A stretch of DNA of 64,000 bases from an uncultured Ruegeria sp. Its GTDB lineage: Bacteria > Pseudomonadota > Alphaproteobacteria > Rhodobacterales > Rhodobacteraceae. The translations under genes and the position numbers were made by a program. Shown piece by piece: positions 9,230 to 18,098 of the stretch (positions are counted from its first letter, which is position 1; each line of letters starts with the position of its first letter). The notes under the pieces are model-generated. The model did no database searches. It was not told the origin of the DNA and worked only from the letters and a program-made list of their open reading frames with translations. Location of the stretch: contig NZ_CANNGO010000001.1 in NCBI RefSeq assembly GCF_947504215.1, positions 310,001 through 374,000 of the forward strand, read 5' to 3'.

Positions 9230-9248
9230 CGTGATATCAGATATCACG
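9230..9248. promoter_or_regulatory. Perfect 19-bp palindrome between nthA and secG, candidate operator
   Basis: CGTGATATCAGATATCACG is a perfect inverted repeat with nine-base arms around one central A. It lies 47 bp upstream of the nthA ATG and 86 bp upstream of the secG ATG, a position that suits a dimeric regulator of the nitrile hydratase operon. No regulator gene is adjacent, so the binding protein is unknown. Confidence 0.55.
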
Positions 9249-9333
9249 TCTTGTGATGCCAACTCGTCCCTTGCCCCCAGCTTCAAACTTGCATAAGTAC
9301 CACGCGATACACGCTACGCCGCACAGGAACACC

Positions 9334-9699
9334 ATGGAAAACGTCGTTCTCATCATCCATCTCCTCCTGGCCCTGGGCCTGATTGCCGTTGTTCTGATGC
9401 AGCGGTCCGAAGGCGGTGGCCTTGGCATGGGCGGCGGTGGCGGTGGTGCCATGGCGGGCCGGTCAGCAGCGACCGCATTGGGCAAAGTCACTTGGGTGTT
9501 GGCCGCGTGCTTTATCGTGACCTCGATCACCCTGACGATTCTAGCTGCGCAAAAATCTTCGGGCAGCTCGGTTATCGATCGTTTGGGCGTACCGGCACCG
9601 GCATCGACCGAAGAAAGCACTCCGGCGGTTCCGTCGGCGGACGATCTGCTGCCACCCACGCAGGGTGACAATGCGCCGCTGATCCCGCAAGCCGACTAA
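9334..9699 (+). CDS. secG: Preprotein translocase subunit SecG
   Basis: 121 residues with two transmembrane helices (about 2-20 and 50-72) joined by a glycine-rich loop (GGGLGMGGGGGGAMAGR), the SecG hallmark. The Ala/Pro/Ser-rich tail after residue 80 is common in Alphaproteobacteria. It assists SecYE in protein export. I chose ATG 9334, preceded by an AGGAAC ribosome site; an in-frame frame extends upstream to 9253 but lacks family character. pyrG follows on the same strand after 159 bp. Confidence 0.93.
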   Translation: MENVVLIIHLLLALGLIAVVLMQRSEGGGLGMGGGGGGAMAGRSAATALGKVTWVLAACFIVTSITLTILAAQKSSGSSVIDRLGVPAPASTEESTPAVPSADDLLPPTQGDNAPLIPQAD

Positions 9700-9752
9700 G
9701 CCACAAAACCTAGAAATCTGACAGAGAGCTGCAACAGCATCTTGCGGTTCTC

Positions 9753-9845
9753 TTGCGCTGCGTGCGCGAATCCTTTATACGTGAAGTCCCGTGGTGCAGC
9801 GGTTTTTTCAAGCCGCCGGGCAGCTGATAATGACGTCTCACGGGA
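9753..9845 (+). promoter_or_regulatory. Candidate pyrG promoter and structured leader
   Basis: TTGCGC (9753-9758) and TATACG (9776-9781) are 17 bp apart, a plausible sigma-70 promoter. Downstream, TCCCGTG (9787-9793) can pair with CACGGGA (9839-9845), with a small GCGG/CCGC stem inside. The closing arm ends 13 nt before the pyrG ATG, so the fold could affect ribosome access. Confidence 0.4.
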
Positions 9846-9858
9846 GCAGCCGAAAAAC

Positions 9859-11502
9859 ATGGCGCGTTTTATTTTCATCACTGGTGGTGTGGTTTCGTCC
9901 TTGGGTAAAGGACTGGCTTCGGCGGCTCTGGGCGCCTTGTTGCAGGCCCGGGGGTACTCGGTGCGCTTGCGCAAGCTGGACCCTTATCTGAACGTCGATC
10001 CGGGCACGATGTCTCCGTTTGAACATGGTGAGGTTTTCGTCACAGATGACGGGGCCGAGACCGATCTGGACCTTGGTCATTACGAGCGTTTCACCGGCGT
10101 CGCGGCGCGCAAGACCGACTCGGTCAGTTCGGGCCGGATTTATTCCAACGTGTTGGAAAAAGAACGCCGCGGTGATTATCTCGGCAAGACCATTCAGGTG
10201 ATCCCGCACGTCACCAACGAAATTAAGGATTTCATCGCAATCGGTGAGGATGAAGTTGATTTCATGCTATGTGAGATCGGCGGCACCGTGGGCGATATCG
10301 AGGGCCTGCCCTTTTTCGAAGCGATCCGCCAGTTCAGCCAGGATAAGCCGCGTGGTCAATGCCTGTTCATGCACCTGACGCTGCTGCCCTACATCAAAGC
10401 CTCGGGCGAGTTGAAAACCAAACCGACCCAGCACTCAGTGAAAGAGCTGCGGTCTATCGGTCTGGCCCCCGATATTTTGGTCTGCCGTTCTGAAGGTCCA
10501 ATCCCGACGAAAGAGCGCGAAAAGCTTGCCCTGTTCTGCAACGTCCGCGCTGACAGTGTGATCGCGGCTCAGGACCTGAGCACAATCTACGATGCCCCGC
10601 TGGCCTATCACCGTGAAGGTCTGGATCAAGCCGTTCTGGACGCGTTCCAGATCAGCCCTGCGCCTAAACCCGATCTGACCAAATGGGAAGATGTCAGCGA
10701 CCGTATCCACAATGCCGAAGGTCAGGTGAAGGTGGCCATCGTGGGCAAATACACGCAGTTGGAAGACGCTTATAAATCGATTGCCGAGGCCCTGACCCAT
10801 GGCGGAATGGCCAACCGGGTCCGCGTGAAGGTCGAGTGGGTCGATGCCGAAGTGTTCGACACCGAAGACGCCGCGCCACATCTGGAAGGGTTCCATGCGA
10901 TCCTTGTCCCCGGCGGGTTTGGCGAACGTGGCACCGAAGGTAAGATCAAAGCCGCGCAATATGCACGCGAACATAAAGTGCCATATCTGGGCATTTGTCT
11001 GGGCATGCAGATGGCCGTCATCGAAGCGGCGCGCAACGTGGCCGGCATTAAAGAAGCCGGTTCGGAAGAATTTGACCACGAAGCAGGAAAGAAACGGTTC
11101 GAGCCGGTTGTCTATCACCTAAAGGAATGGGTGCAGGGCAATCACAAAGTCGAACGCAAAGTAGGCGATGATAAGGGCGGCACCATGCGTCTGGGTGCTT
11201 ACGATGCTGTTCTGGCCGATGGCTCGAAAGTGAACGAGGTTTACGGCGGCACAAATATCGAAGAACGCCACCGTCACCGGTATGAAGTCGACATCAAATA
11301 CCGCGACAAACTGGAAAAGGCAGGCTTGAACTTCTCAGGCATGTCACCGGATGGTCGCCTGCCCGAGATCGTTGAATGGTCGGATCACCCTTGGTTTATC
11401 GGTGTGCAGTATCACCCCGAGCTGAAATCCAAACCTTTTGATCCACACCCGTTGTTCCGCGATTTTGTACGTGCAGCCAAGGAAACGTCACGCTTGGTCT
11501 AA
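9859..11502 (+). CDS. pyrG: CTP synthase
   Basis: Makes CTP from UTP, ATP and glutamine. The 547-residue chain has the N-terminal synthetase domain ([15 protein letters not shown] at the start, then [14 protein letters not shown]) and a C-terminal class I glutamine amidotransferase with nucleophile C380 in LGICLGMQ and the His/Glu pair in [13 protein letters not shown] longer open frame begins at 9742, but the family starts at [10 protein letters not shown], so ATG 9859 is used. It lies downstream of secG as in many Alphaproteobacteria. Confidence 0.97.
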   Translation: MARFIFITGGVVSSLGKGLASAALGALLQARGYSVRLRKLDPYLNVDPGTMSPFEHGEVFVTDDGAETDLDLGHYERFTGVAARKTDSVSSGRIYSNVLEKERRGDYLGKTIQVIPHVTNEIKDFIAIGEDEVDFMLCEIGGTVGDIEGLPFFEAIRQFSQDKPRGQCLFMHLTLLPYIKASGELKTKPTQHSVKELRSIGLAPDILVCRSEGPIPTKEREKLALFCNVRADSVIAAQDLSTIYDAPLAYHREGLDQAVLDAFQISPAPKPDLTKWEDVSDRIHNAEGQVKVAIVGKYTQLEDAYKSIAEALTHGGMANRVRVKVEWVDAEVFDTEDAAPHLEGFHAILVPGGFGERGTEGKIKAAQYAREHKVPYLGICLGMQMAVIEAARNVAGIKEAGSEEFDHEAGKKRFEPVVYHLKEWVQGNHKVERKVGDDKGGTMRLGAYDAVLADGSKVNEVYGGTNIEERHRHRYEVDIKYRDKLEKAGLNFSGMSPDGRLPEIVEWSDHPWFIGVQYHPELKSKPFDPHPLFRDFVRAAKETSRLV

Positions 11503-11602
11503 GCTTGAAATCACTGCAATGTGACGGAATACGCAGAATTTTCTGTACGTGATAGTCGATCACACGGATAACTGTCGTCAACACAGCGACAGGAGACCGG
11601 CC

Positions 11603-12379
11603 ATGACTGATCAAATCACCCGCGCAGAACTCTTTGCCGCCCTGCACAAAAAGGGCGATCCAATTGTCCTCTACAATATCTGGGATGCAGGCAGCGCTGG
11701 TGCCGTACGTGATGCCGGGGCCAAGGCGCTGGCCACGGGCAGTGCTCCGGTTGCCATGGCGCAGGGTTTTGCAGATGGTCAGAACATACCCTTCGATCAC
11801 GCGCTGGATAACGCCCGTCGGATCGTCGCGGCGGTAGATCTGCCGGTCTCGATGGATCTTGAAGGGGCATACGCCGAAGACCCGGCTGAGATCGCAGTCA
11901 ACGTTCAGAACGCCCTTGAAACCGGGGTCATCGGCTTTAACTTTGAAGACCAAATCATTGGCACCAAAGACCTTTATGACATCGAAACTCAATCGGCCCG
12001 GGTCGCCGCAATGCGTGAAGGCTGCGATGCAGCGGGCATCCCCGCCTTCATCAACGCGCGCACTGATGTCTTTCTGAAAGCCGCGCCCGACACTCACAAC
12101 GACGCTATGCTAGACGAAACCATTTCCCGTGCCAGATCCTATGCCGATGCCGGCGCCAGCGGTTTCTTCGCCCCTGGTCTGAAAGACGAAGCCATGATCA
12201 AACGGCTGTGCGACGCAACCGATTTGCCCGTCAACATCATTGCCCTGCCCGGCACGCCCGACACGCCTACTCTGGCCGGGCTTGGCGTGGCACGGATCAG
12301 CTACGGGCCGGTGCCGTATCGGCAAATGCTCGCCTGGCTGCAGGACAATGCGCATAAGGCGATTGGCCCGTCGAACTGA
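11603..12379 (+). CDS. Isocitrate lyase/PEP mutase-family protein
   Basis: 258-residue TIM-barrel protein. Family features are WDAGSAG near residue 29, MDLEGAYA near residue 84 (metal-binding acidic residues), NFEDQIIG near 112 and a helical C-terminus. In this group (PEP mutase-like, carboxyvinyl-carboxyphosphonate phosphorylmutase-like) the substrate is usually unknown. The catalytic KKCGH motif of true isocitrate lyase is absent, so it is not the glyoxylate-cycle enzyme. ATG 11603 has an AGGAG site 8 bp upstream. No phosphonate genes are adjacent. Confidence 0.8.
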   Translation: MTDQITRAELFAALHKKGDPIVLYNIWDAGSAGAVRDAGAKALATGSAPVAMAQGFADGQNIPFDHALDNARRIVAAVDLPVSMDLEGAYAEDPAEIAVNVQNALETGVIGFNFEDQIIGTKDLYDIETQSARVAAMREGCDAAGIPAFINARTDVFLKAAPDTHNDAMLDETISRARSYADAGASGFFAPGLKDEAMIKRLCDATDLPVNIIALPGTPDTPTLAGLGVARISYGPVPYRQMLAWLQDNAHKAIGPSN

Positions 12380-12449
12380 CCACCTTTAGGGGATTGCATT
12401 TTCTTCGTTTCCTTCGCACCTTGCGTGGGAATCCACAGGAGGACGCGCC

Positions 12450-12743
12450 GTGGCCAAAGGATATTGGGTTGCCCATGTCGATGTGCACGACATGGAGACA
12501 TACAAGAACTACATCGCCGCAAACGGTGCCGCGTTTGCCAAATATGGCGCAAAGTTCCTTGTGCGCGGAGGCGAGCGGGTCGAGCCCGAGGGTCAGGCCC
12601 GATCCCGCACGGTTGTAATCGAATTCCCCAGCTACGCCGATGCGCAGGCCTGTTATGAAAGCGATGCCTATCAAAAGGCCAAAGCCCTGCGCGACCCGGT
12701 CTCGACCGGCGATCTTGTGATCATTCAGGGCTATGACGGGTAG
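12450..12743 (+). CDS. DUF1330 family protein
   Basis: 97 residues, starting with GTG after an AGGAGG-like site. The protein matches the ferredoxin-like DUF1330 family: MAKGYWVAHVDVHDMETYKNY at the start, FLVRGGERVEPEG in the middle and FPSYADAQACYESDAYQ. These small cytoplasmic dimers have no established function. It follows the PEP mutase-like gene by 70 bp and may be cotranscribed. Confidence 0.85.
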   Translation: MAKGYWVAHVDVHDMETYKNYIAANGAAFAKYGAKFLVRGGERVEPEGQARSRTVVIEFPSYADAQACYESDAYQKAKALRDPVSTGDLVIIQGYDG

Positions 12744-12785
12744 TCCACGCTTGGCGGACCACAAAATATGGAATAACCTGTTCCC

Positions 12786-13235
12786 ATGCTGAAAAAGTTC
12801 TTTCAGGCGTTTCGACCGCCGCAACATGATCACCTGCCTGACCCGGATGCCGAACTGGCTTTAGGGGCCTTGATGGTGCGCGTTGCCCAAGCGGATCGAG
12901 ACTACAAACTGGAAGAGATCAGCCTGATCGATCGCATTCTCGCGCGCCTGTATCAACACAACGCCATTGAGGCCGCCAAGGTGCGCGCCACCTGCGAAAA
13001 GCTGCACGCTGCTGCCCCAGAAACCGACACCTTCGGGAAGCTAATCCGCGAAACCACCGATTTGAAGGAACGTCTGGCTGCGCTAGAGGCGCTTTGGGAA
13101 GTTGTCGTCGCGGATGGCAACATGGACGAAGGCGAAATGAAGATCGTCGAAGAAGCTCGAATAGCGATGGGTCTAAGCTTCAATGACAGTCAGGCTGCGC
13201 GCGAGCGTGTGCAATCCCGCTTGGATGCGGGCTAA
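12786..13235 (+). CDS. TerB-like protein, copy 1
   Basis: 149-residue helical protein with the TerB (tellurite resistance B-like) repeat pattern: acidic DPDAELALGALMVRVAQADRD, then a helix carrying ALEALWEVVVADGNMDEGE, where ADGxxxxxE is the usual acidic metal-site signature. The basic N-terminus (MLKKFFQAFR) could touch the membrane. It is paralogous to the next gene. No other ter genes are present, so a link to tellurite cannot be claimed. Confidence 0.8.
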   Translation: MLKKFFQAFRPPQHDHLPDPDAELALGALMVRVAQADRDYKLEEISLIDRILARLYQHNAIEAAKVRATCEKLHAAAPETDTFGKLIRETTDLKERLAALEALWEVVVADGNMDEGEMKIVEEARIAMGLSFNDSQAARERVQSRLDAG

Positions 13236-13255
13236 GCTGAGTCTATATCTGTCTC

Positions 13256-13693
13256 ATGTTTAGTGTTTTTTTATCCCGGCTGACCCAGCCTCAGCCCGAT
13301 CCGATGGTCGATGACGATGCCCGCCTGGCCCTGACGGCCCTATTGGTGCGCATCGCACGATCCGACAACGACTATGCTGATTCTGAAATGGCCCGGATCG
13401 ACCGGATATCAGCCGAGCGGTATGGCCTTTCGCCTTTCGAATCGGCGAGCCTGCGCGCGCAAGCCGAAGACCTCGAGGCAGAGGCACCGGATACCGTCCG
13501 CTTTACCCGCGCGATCAAAGAGGCTGTTGCCTACGAGGATAGGCTGGCCGTAGTTCAGGCGCTTTGGTCGGTTGCCTTGGCTGACGGTCATCGCACCGGT
13601 GAAGAAGATTCTCTGCTGCGTTTGGTCGTCAGTTTACTAGGTGTTAGCGACGTGGACTCTGCAATGGCACGGCAGAGCGTGGCGAAATCGTGA
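13256..13693 (+). CDS. TerB-like protein, copy 2
   Basis: 145 residues, similar along its length to copy 1: DDDARLALTALLVRIARSDND against DPDAELALGALMVRVAQADRD, and VQALWSVALADGHRTGEED against LEALWEVVVADGNMDEGE. It begins 20 bp after copy 1, and its TGA overlaps the GTG of the next gene, so the three probably form one transcript. Tandem duplication followed by divergence is inferred. Confidence 0.8.
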   Translation: MFSVFLSRLTQPQPDPMVDDDARLALTALLVRIARSDNDYADSEMARIDRISAERYGLSPFESASLRAQAEDLEAEAPDTVRFTRAIKEAVAYEDRLAVVQALWSVALADGHRTGEEDSLLRLVVSLLGVSDVDSAMARQSVAKS

Positions 13694-14442
13694 CAGCCAT
13701 GCTGGGCATGTATGACATGCCTGCTATGCGGCCAGCAAATGATCGGTTCTGGGGTCTGATTCGTGCTGAATTGAACGACGGTCCAGCGCAACTGACCCGT
13801 GATTGCGACATGTGGAAGGTCTGGATGAGCCCGGACCTGATCTTTGCCCAAACCTGCGGGATGCCCTACAGAACCAAGCTACATGGTCACGTGCAATTGG
13901 TCGGTACGCCGGACTACGGAATACCCGGATGCCTGCCGGGTTATTATCGCTCGGTGATTGTGGCCCGGTCAGAAGATAAGCGTGATCTGCAAGAACTGGC
14001 GCAAGGTGTTTTTGCCTATAACGAGGCTCTTTCCCAATCAGGCTGGGCCGCGCCAACTACTCATTTGTCTCAGATGAGTCTGGTGCCGGCAAAGCTGCTG
14101 GAAACGGGCGGGCATGCGTTATCCGCCGAAGCCGTCGCAGATGGTACGGCCGATTTTGCCTCGCTGGATGCGCTGACCTGGCTTTTGCTACAAGAACATA
14201 CAGATTTGGGGGATAGATTGCGTGAAGTGGCTGCCACTTCGCCGACCCCCGCGCTGCCCTTTATTACGGCCCTTGGGCGAGATGCTTGCCGGATTGCAGA
14301 CGCGGTTCAGTCAGCCATTGTCGAACTGTCACAAGAAGACAGGCAGACGCTCCACATCCGGGGGCTGATCCCGATAGACGCGGATCAATATCTTGCCGTC
14401 CCAACTCCGCCTACGCCACAGGCGCTGCGGCACAATAGCTGA
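13690..14442 (+). CDS. PhnD-like (SsuA/transferrin fold) protein without signal peptide
   Basis: 250 residues resembling phosphate/phosphonate-type binding proteins: MLGMYDMPAMRPANDRFWGLI at the start, DYGIPGCLPGYYRSVIVAR near residue 75 and DGTADFASLDALTWLLLQEH near 155. Family members are normally periplasmic, but this one starts straight with the domain and shows no signal peptide, and no ABC permease or ATPase of that class is beside it. The GTG start (13690) overlaps the TGA of the TerB-like gene. A cytoplasmic ligand-sensing role is possible but unproven. Confidence 0.7.
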   Translation: MTAMLGMYDMPAMRPANDRFWGLIRAELNDGPAQLTRDCDMWKVWMSPDLIFAQTCGMPYRTKLHGHVQLVGTPDYGIPGCLPGYYRSVIVARSEDKRDLQELAQGVFAYNEALSQSGWAAPTTHLSQMSLVPAKLLETGGHALSAEAVADGTADFASLDALTWLLLQEHTDLGDRLREVAATSPTPALPFITALGRDACRIADAVQSAIVELSQEDRQTLHIRGLIPIDADQYLAVPTPPTPQALRHNS

Positions 14443-14567
14443 CCGTTTTGGTGAAAACGTCTGGTCACTTTGGTGGATTCCGGGCTTGGTTTGGTGATTT
14501 GCGCATTGCATTGCTCTGATTTTTAAGCCCTAGTACCGCACCAACACCACAAGCTACTGGACCGTCC

Positions 14568-15344
14568 GTGACAGAACCCGCTCCCGTTATCGAGATCAAC
14601 AACCTTCACAAAAGCTTCGGCAATCTCGAAGTGTTAAAAGGGGTCGACATTACCGCCCATCGAGGCGACGTGGTATCGTTGATCGGGTCGTCCGGCTCTG
14701 GTAAATCGACGCTTCTGCGCTGCTGCAATCTGTTGGAAGACAGCCAGGAAGGTGAGATCCTGTTTAAGGGCGAACCTGTGCTTTGGTCGGGGAAAGGCCA
14801 TAGCCGCAGACCAGCGGATTCCAAGCAAGTTCTGAGGATCCGCACAAACCTGTCCATGGTGTTTCAACAATTCAATCTTTGGGCGCATTTGACTATCCTG
14901 CAGAACGTGATGGAAGCGCCGATTACGGTTCTGGGCCGTGATAAGGCTGAGGTTGAAGATAGCGCTCGCAGATATCTGGAAAAAGTTGGCATCGGCGACA
15001 AGTGCGATGTTTACCCGGCCCAATTGTCTGGTGGCCAGCAGCAACGAGCGGCCATCGCCCGTGGTCTGTGCATGGAACCTGAAGCTCTGTTGTTTGACGA
15101 GCCCACATCGGCGCTCGACCCAGAGCTTGAGCAGGAAGTCATCAAGGTGATCAAAGATCTGGCTGCCGAAGGTCGTACCATGATCATCGTAACCCATGAT
15201 ATGAAGATGGCGGCTGACATCTCAAGCCATGTCGTGTTCCTTCATCACGGTTTGATCGAAGAAGAAGGCACCGCCGAAGATATCTTTACGTCCCCCGAAT
15301 CCGAACGGCTTCGGGGCTTTCTATCCGCCACTCAGGCGGCATAA
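14568..15344 (+). CDS. Amino-acid ABC transporter ATP-binding protein (HisP/GlnQ type)
   Basis: 258 residues. Walker A is GSSGSGKST (about 38-46), the signature is LSGGQQQR, Walker B is [13 protein letters not shown] and the switch His is in VTHDMKMA, so the ATP site is complete. The insert carrying [11 protein letters not shown] before the Q-loop is typical of the histidine/octopine/lysine-arginine branch. It energises the importer encoded by the next three genes. The start is GTG 14568; 125 bp upstream are free of genes and should hold the promoter. Confidence 0.93.
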   Translation: MTEPAPVIEINNLHKSFGNLEVLKGVDITAHRGDVVSLIGSSGSGKSTLLRCCNLLEDSQEGEILFKGEPVLWSGKGHSRRPADSKQVLRIRTNLSMVFQQFNLWAHLTILQNVMEAPITVLGRDKAEVEDSARRYLEKVGIGDKCDVYPAQLSGGQQQRAAIARGLCMEPEALLFDEPTSALDPELEQEVIKVIKDLAAEGRTMIIVTHDMKMAADISSHVVFLHHGLIEEEGTAEDIFTSPESERLRGFLSATQAA

Positions 15345-15376
15345 CTTTCAGGAAGAAACAAACTGGGGAGTAACCA

Positions 15377-16126
15377 ATGAAAAACCTGATTCTGACAACC
15401 GCAGCGCTGGCACTGACTGCTGGTATAGCAATGGCAGACACAGTTCGCATGGGTACCGAGGGCGCTTACCCTCCGTACAACTTCATCAATGACGCCGGCG
15501 AGATCGACGGTTTCGAGCGTGAGTTGGGCGATGAGCTTTGCAAACGCGCCGAACTGGACTGCGAGTGGGTCAAGAACGACTGGGATTCGATCATTCCAAA
15601 CTTGGTCTCTGGCAACTACGACACTATCGCGGCTGGCATGTCGATCACCGACGAGCGTGACGAAGTCATCGACTTCACTCAGGACTATTTTCCACCCACC
15701 GCATCGGCCTATGTTGCGACGTCTGACGCGGCTGACGTAACGGGCGGTGTTGTTGCAGCCCAAACCGCGACCATTCAAGCAGGCCATGTGGCAGAATCCG
15801 GTGCAACTCTGGTCGAGTTCGCAACTCCGGAAGAAACCATCGCAGCCGTGCGTAACGGCGAAGCGGACGCCGTTCTGGCCGACCGTGACTATCTGGCACC
15901 GCTGGTCGAGGAATCGAGTGGCGAGCTGGTCTTTATCGGCGATCCGGTTCCATTGGGTGGTGGTATCGGCATGGGCCTGCGTGAAAGCGACGGCGAGCTG
16001 CGCGGCAAATTTGATGCAGCCATCACCTCGATGAAGGCGGACGGTACACTGAACGAAATGCTGAAGAAGTGGTTTGGCGAAGAAACCGCCACTTACGGCA
16101 CAGACGGTACAGTTGTAACCAACTAA
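15377..16126 (+). CDS. Periplasmic polar amino-acid binding protein
   Basis: 249 residues with a Sec signal peptide (MKNLILTTAALALTAGIAMA, cleavage after about residue 20) and the SBP_bac_3 fold: VRMGTEGAYPPYNFIN, DGFERELGDELCKRAE, GMSITDERDEVIDFTQDYF. The ligand is probably a basic amino acid or an opine-like compound, judged only from the HisP-type ATPase and permeases. It has a strong ribosome site (GGGGAG). Two hairpins follow the stop and probably protect this cistron. Confidence 0.92.
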   Translation: MKNLILTTAALALTAGIAMADTVRMGTEGAYPPYNFINDAGEIDGFERELGDELCKRAELDCEWVKNDWDSIIPNLVSGNYDTIAAGMSITDERDEVIDFTQDYFPPTASAYVATSDAADVTGGVVAAQTATIQAGHVAESGATLVEFATPEETIAAVRNGEADAVLADRDYLAPLVEESSGELVFIGDPVPLGGGIGMGLRESDGELRGKFDAAITSMKADGTLNEMLKKWFGEETATYGTDGTVVTN

Positions 16127-16140
16127 GCCATTTGTCTTGC

Positions 16141-16186
16141 GGTTCGGCGCGCATTAGCGCCGAACCTACCCCGACTTCAGGTCGGG
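16141..16186 (+). promoter_or_regulatory. Double hairpin between binding protein and permease genes
   Basis: GGTTCGGCGC (16141-16150) pairs perfectly with GCGCCGAACC (16157-16166). A second stem pairs CCCGAC (16170-16175) with GTCGGG (16181-16186). No T-run follows and the operon continues, so these are more likely 3' stabilisers of the binding-protein mRNA or a partial terminator than a full stop. Confidence 0.65.
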
Positions 16187-16208
16187 CGCGACGTTCGAAA
16201 GACGCCAT

Positions 16209-17096
16209 ATGTTCTCCTACTGCGCTGATCCTGACACGCTGGGCACGTTCCGCTGGTTTTCGTGCTATCTGACCAATGGCGTCCACTGGTCATTCTACCT
16301 GTCCTTCATCAAGGTTCTGGCACTTTTGGCCGTCACCGCGCCCGTTGCGCTTGGCTTTGGGTTTGCAGGCGCGATGGCAGCACGGTCGCATTTCCTGCCC
16401 CTCAGCTGGCTGGGCAAAGGATACATCGCCATTGTACGTGGCGTGCCGGACATCGCATTCTTCCTGTTTTTCGTGATCGCTCTGGATCAGGCCTTCGAAT
16501 GGACGCGCCATCAGGTCATGTGCCCCGAATGGACGGATCCAATCCGGCAGGGCAACGACTTTATCGTTTGCCGCGCCGCTAAACTACCGCTGGGTACCGC
16601 CCCGGAATGGGTCCACGAAACCTATGGGTTCCTGCTGGCGGTCATTACGTTCTCAATTGTTTTCGGCGCTTTCGCGGCCAATGTGCTGTTCGGGGGGATG
16701 CGTGCTGTACCGCACGCGCAGCTTGAAACAGCCGAAGCCTATGGGATGACCCGTCGCCAGACATTCTGGCGCATCCTGGTTCCACAAATGTGGGTCTACG
16801 CCCTGCCGGGCCTGTCCAACCTGTGGATGGTGCTGATCAAAGCGACCCCTCTGCTGTTCCTGCTGGGAATCGAGGACATCGTCTACTGGGCCCGCGAGTT
16901 GGGCGGAACAAAGACGTCAAAGTTTACACAATACCCGCATGGCGACTGGCGCATGTGGTACTTTCTGTTCCTGTTGGTTTTCTATCTTGGCATGACCCGC
17001 GTTTCGGAAATCGGGTTGGAACGCCTGATGCAAAAGCTGTCCCATGGCCAGGCCACATCCGGTGGTGAGTTGCTGCGCAAGGAGACGACAGCATGA
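16209..17096 (+). CDS. Polar amino-acid ABC transporter permease, HisQ-like
   Basis: 295-residue inner-membrane protein with about five to six helices. The EAA loop reads LETAEAYGMTRRQTFWRILVPQ (about residues 175-195), which couples to the ATPase. A long periplasmic insert with cysteines (VMCPEW and IVCRAAK, about residues 105-125) is unusual for the family. Its TGA overlaps the ATG of the next permease (ATGA). Confidence 0.9.
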   Translation: MFSYCADPDTLGTFRWFSCYLTNGVHWSFYLSFIKVLALLAVTAPVALGFGFAGAMAARSHFLPLSWLGKGYIAIVRGVPDIAFFLFFVIALDQAFEWTRHQVMCPEWTDPIRQGNDFIVCRAAKLPLGTAPEWVHETYGFLLAVITFSIVFGAFAANVLFGGMRAVPHAQLETAEAYGMTRRQTFWRILVPQMWVYALPGLSNLWMVLIKATPLLFLLGIEDIVYWARELGGTKTSKFTQYPHGDWRMWYFLFLLVFYLGMTRVSEIGLERLMQKLSHGQATSGGELLRKETTA

Positions 17097-17899
17097 GCTG
17101 CTTGCAAACCATTCAGGACTACGGCCTGAGATCCATCGGCATTGGCGAGCGTCTGCTGCCCAAGAACGATTTTACGCTCTGCGAACAGTTCACCCTGATC
17201 GGTTCAGGAATGATCTGGAACGTTTATTTCGGGATCATGGCTCTGGCGACGGGGTTCTTTCTGGCCACTGCACTGGCGCTTGGGAAATTCTCTGCGAACA
17301 AGTGGCTGCGAAAACCGTCCGAGTGGTTCATCTTCCTGTTTCGAGGCTCACCGCTATTTATCCAATTCTTCTTCGCCTATTTCTTCTTCCTGTCATTGAA
17401 GAAACCCTACCCGATGTTTGACGCCTTCACCTCGGCCTGGCTGGGGGCGTTGATCGTGCTGTTCCTGAACACGGCAGCTTACACGGGTGAGATTTTCTAT
17501 GGCGCGCTGCGGTCGATCCCCAAAGGCGATCTGGAGGCGGCAGATGCCTATGGGATGTCCGGCTGGTCCCGGTTCCGCCGGATCGTCTGGCCCACGATGC
17601 TGCGGTTGGCCTGGCCCGCTTATACCAACGAGGCAATCTTTCTGTTCCACGCAACCACGCTGGTGTATTTTTCTGCCTTTCCTGCGTGGCAGCAACGGGG
17701 TGATGCGCTGTACTATGCCAGCTACTTTGCCGACAAGACATTCAACCCGTTTGTCCCCTACCCGATCCTGGCGTTTTATTTCATCGTGCTGACTCTGGTG
17801 ATCGTCTGGGGCTTTGGCCTGATCAACACACATCTGAACCGGCATCTTCCCGTCGCCAAACAAGGCAAGATGAAATTCAGGCTGAACCTGGCGCGCTGA
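17093..17899 (+). CDS. Polar amino-acid ABC transporter permease, HisM-like
   Basis: 268 residues with about five helices and the EAA loop DLEADAYGMSGWSRFRRIVWP (first residues about 150). It pairs with the preceding permease to form the channel. Expression is coupled to it by an ATGA overlap at 17093. It is the last gene of the four-gene operon; tRNA-His lies downstream on the other strand. Confidence 0.9.
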   Translation: MSCLQTIQDYGLRSIGIGERLLPKNDFTLCEQFTLIGSGMIWNVYFGIMALATGFFLATALALGKFSANKWLRKPSEWFIFLFRGSPLFIQFFFAYFFFLSLKKPYPMFDAFTSAWLGALIVLFLNTAAYTGEIFYGALRSIPKGDLEAADAYGMSGWSRFRRIVWPTMLRLAWPAYTNEAIFLFHATTLVYFSAFPAWQQRGDALYYASYFADKTFNPFVPYPILAFYFIVLTLVIVWGFGLINTHLNRHLPVAKQGKMKFRLNLAR

Positions 17900-17974
17900 T
17901 CAAACTGCGCACCTGAAGCTCTCATCGCGGAATCAACGCTCACAACGCCATATTGTTCTGATTTTTTAGAGAGA

Positions 17975-18051
17975 TGGTACCGCCTCCCTGGCTTGAACAG
18001 GGGACCTCTGGATCCACAATCCAGCGCTCTAACCAACTGAGCTAAGGCGGC
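17975..18051 (-). tRNA. tRNA-His (GTG anticodon)
   Basis: The 77-nt cloverleaf reads on the minus strand. The anticodon stem CTGGA/TCCAG encloses loop TTGTGGA (anticodon GTG), the T arm is CCCTG-TTCAAGC-CAGGG and the 3' CCA is encoded. The acceptor is GCCGCCT/AGGCGGT with discriminator A73. There is no extra 5' G opposite C73; absence of G-1 with A73 is an established alphaproteobacterial trait. Confidence 0.96.
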
Positions 18052-18098
18052 ACTCGTGAGGGGCGATTTACCGAACGCGCCCCCGGAATGCAAGAGGA

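Noticed and set aside
9742..9858. An N-terminal extension of CTP synthase from the longer open frame
   Set aside because: The family starts at [10 protein letters not shown]; the upstream part contains the promoter and leader structure.
12786..13693. A tellurite-resistance locus
   Set aside because: Only TerB-like helical proteins are present; terC, terD, terE and terZ are absent.
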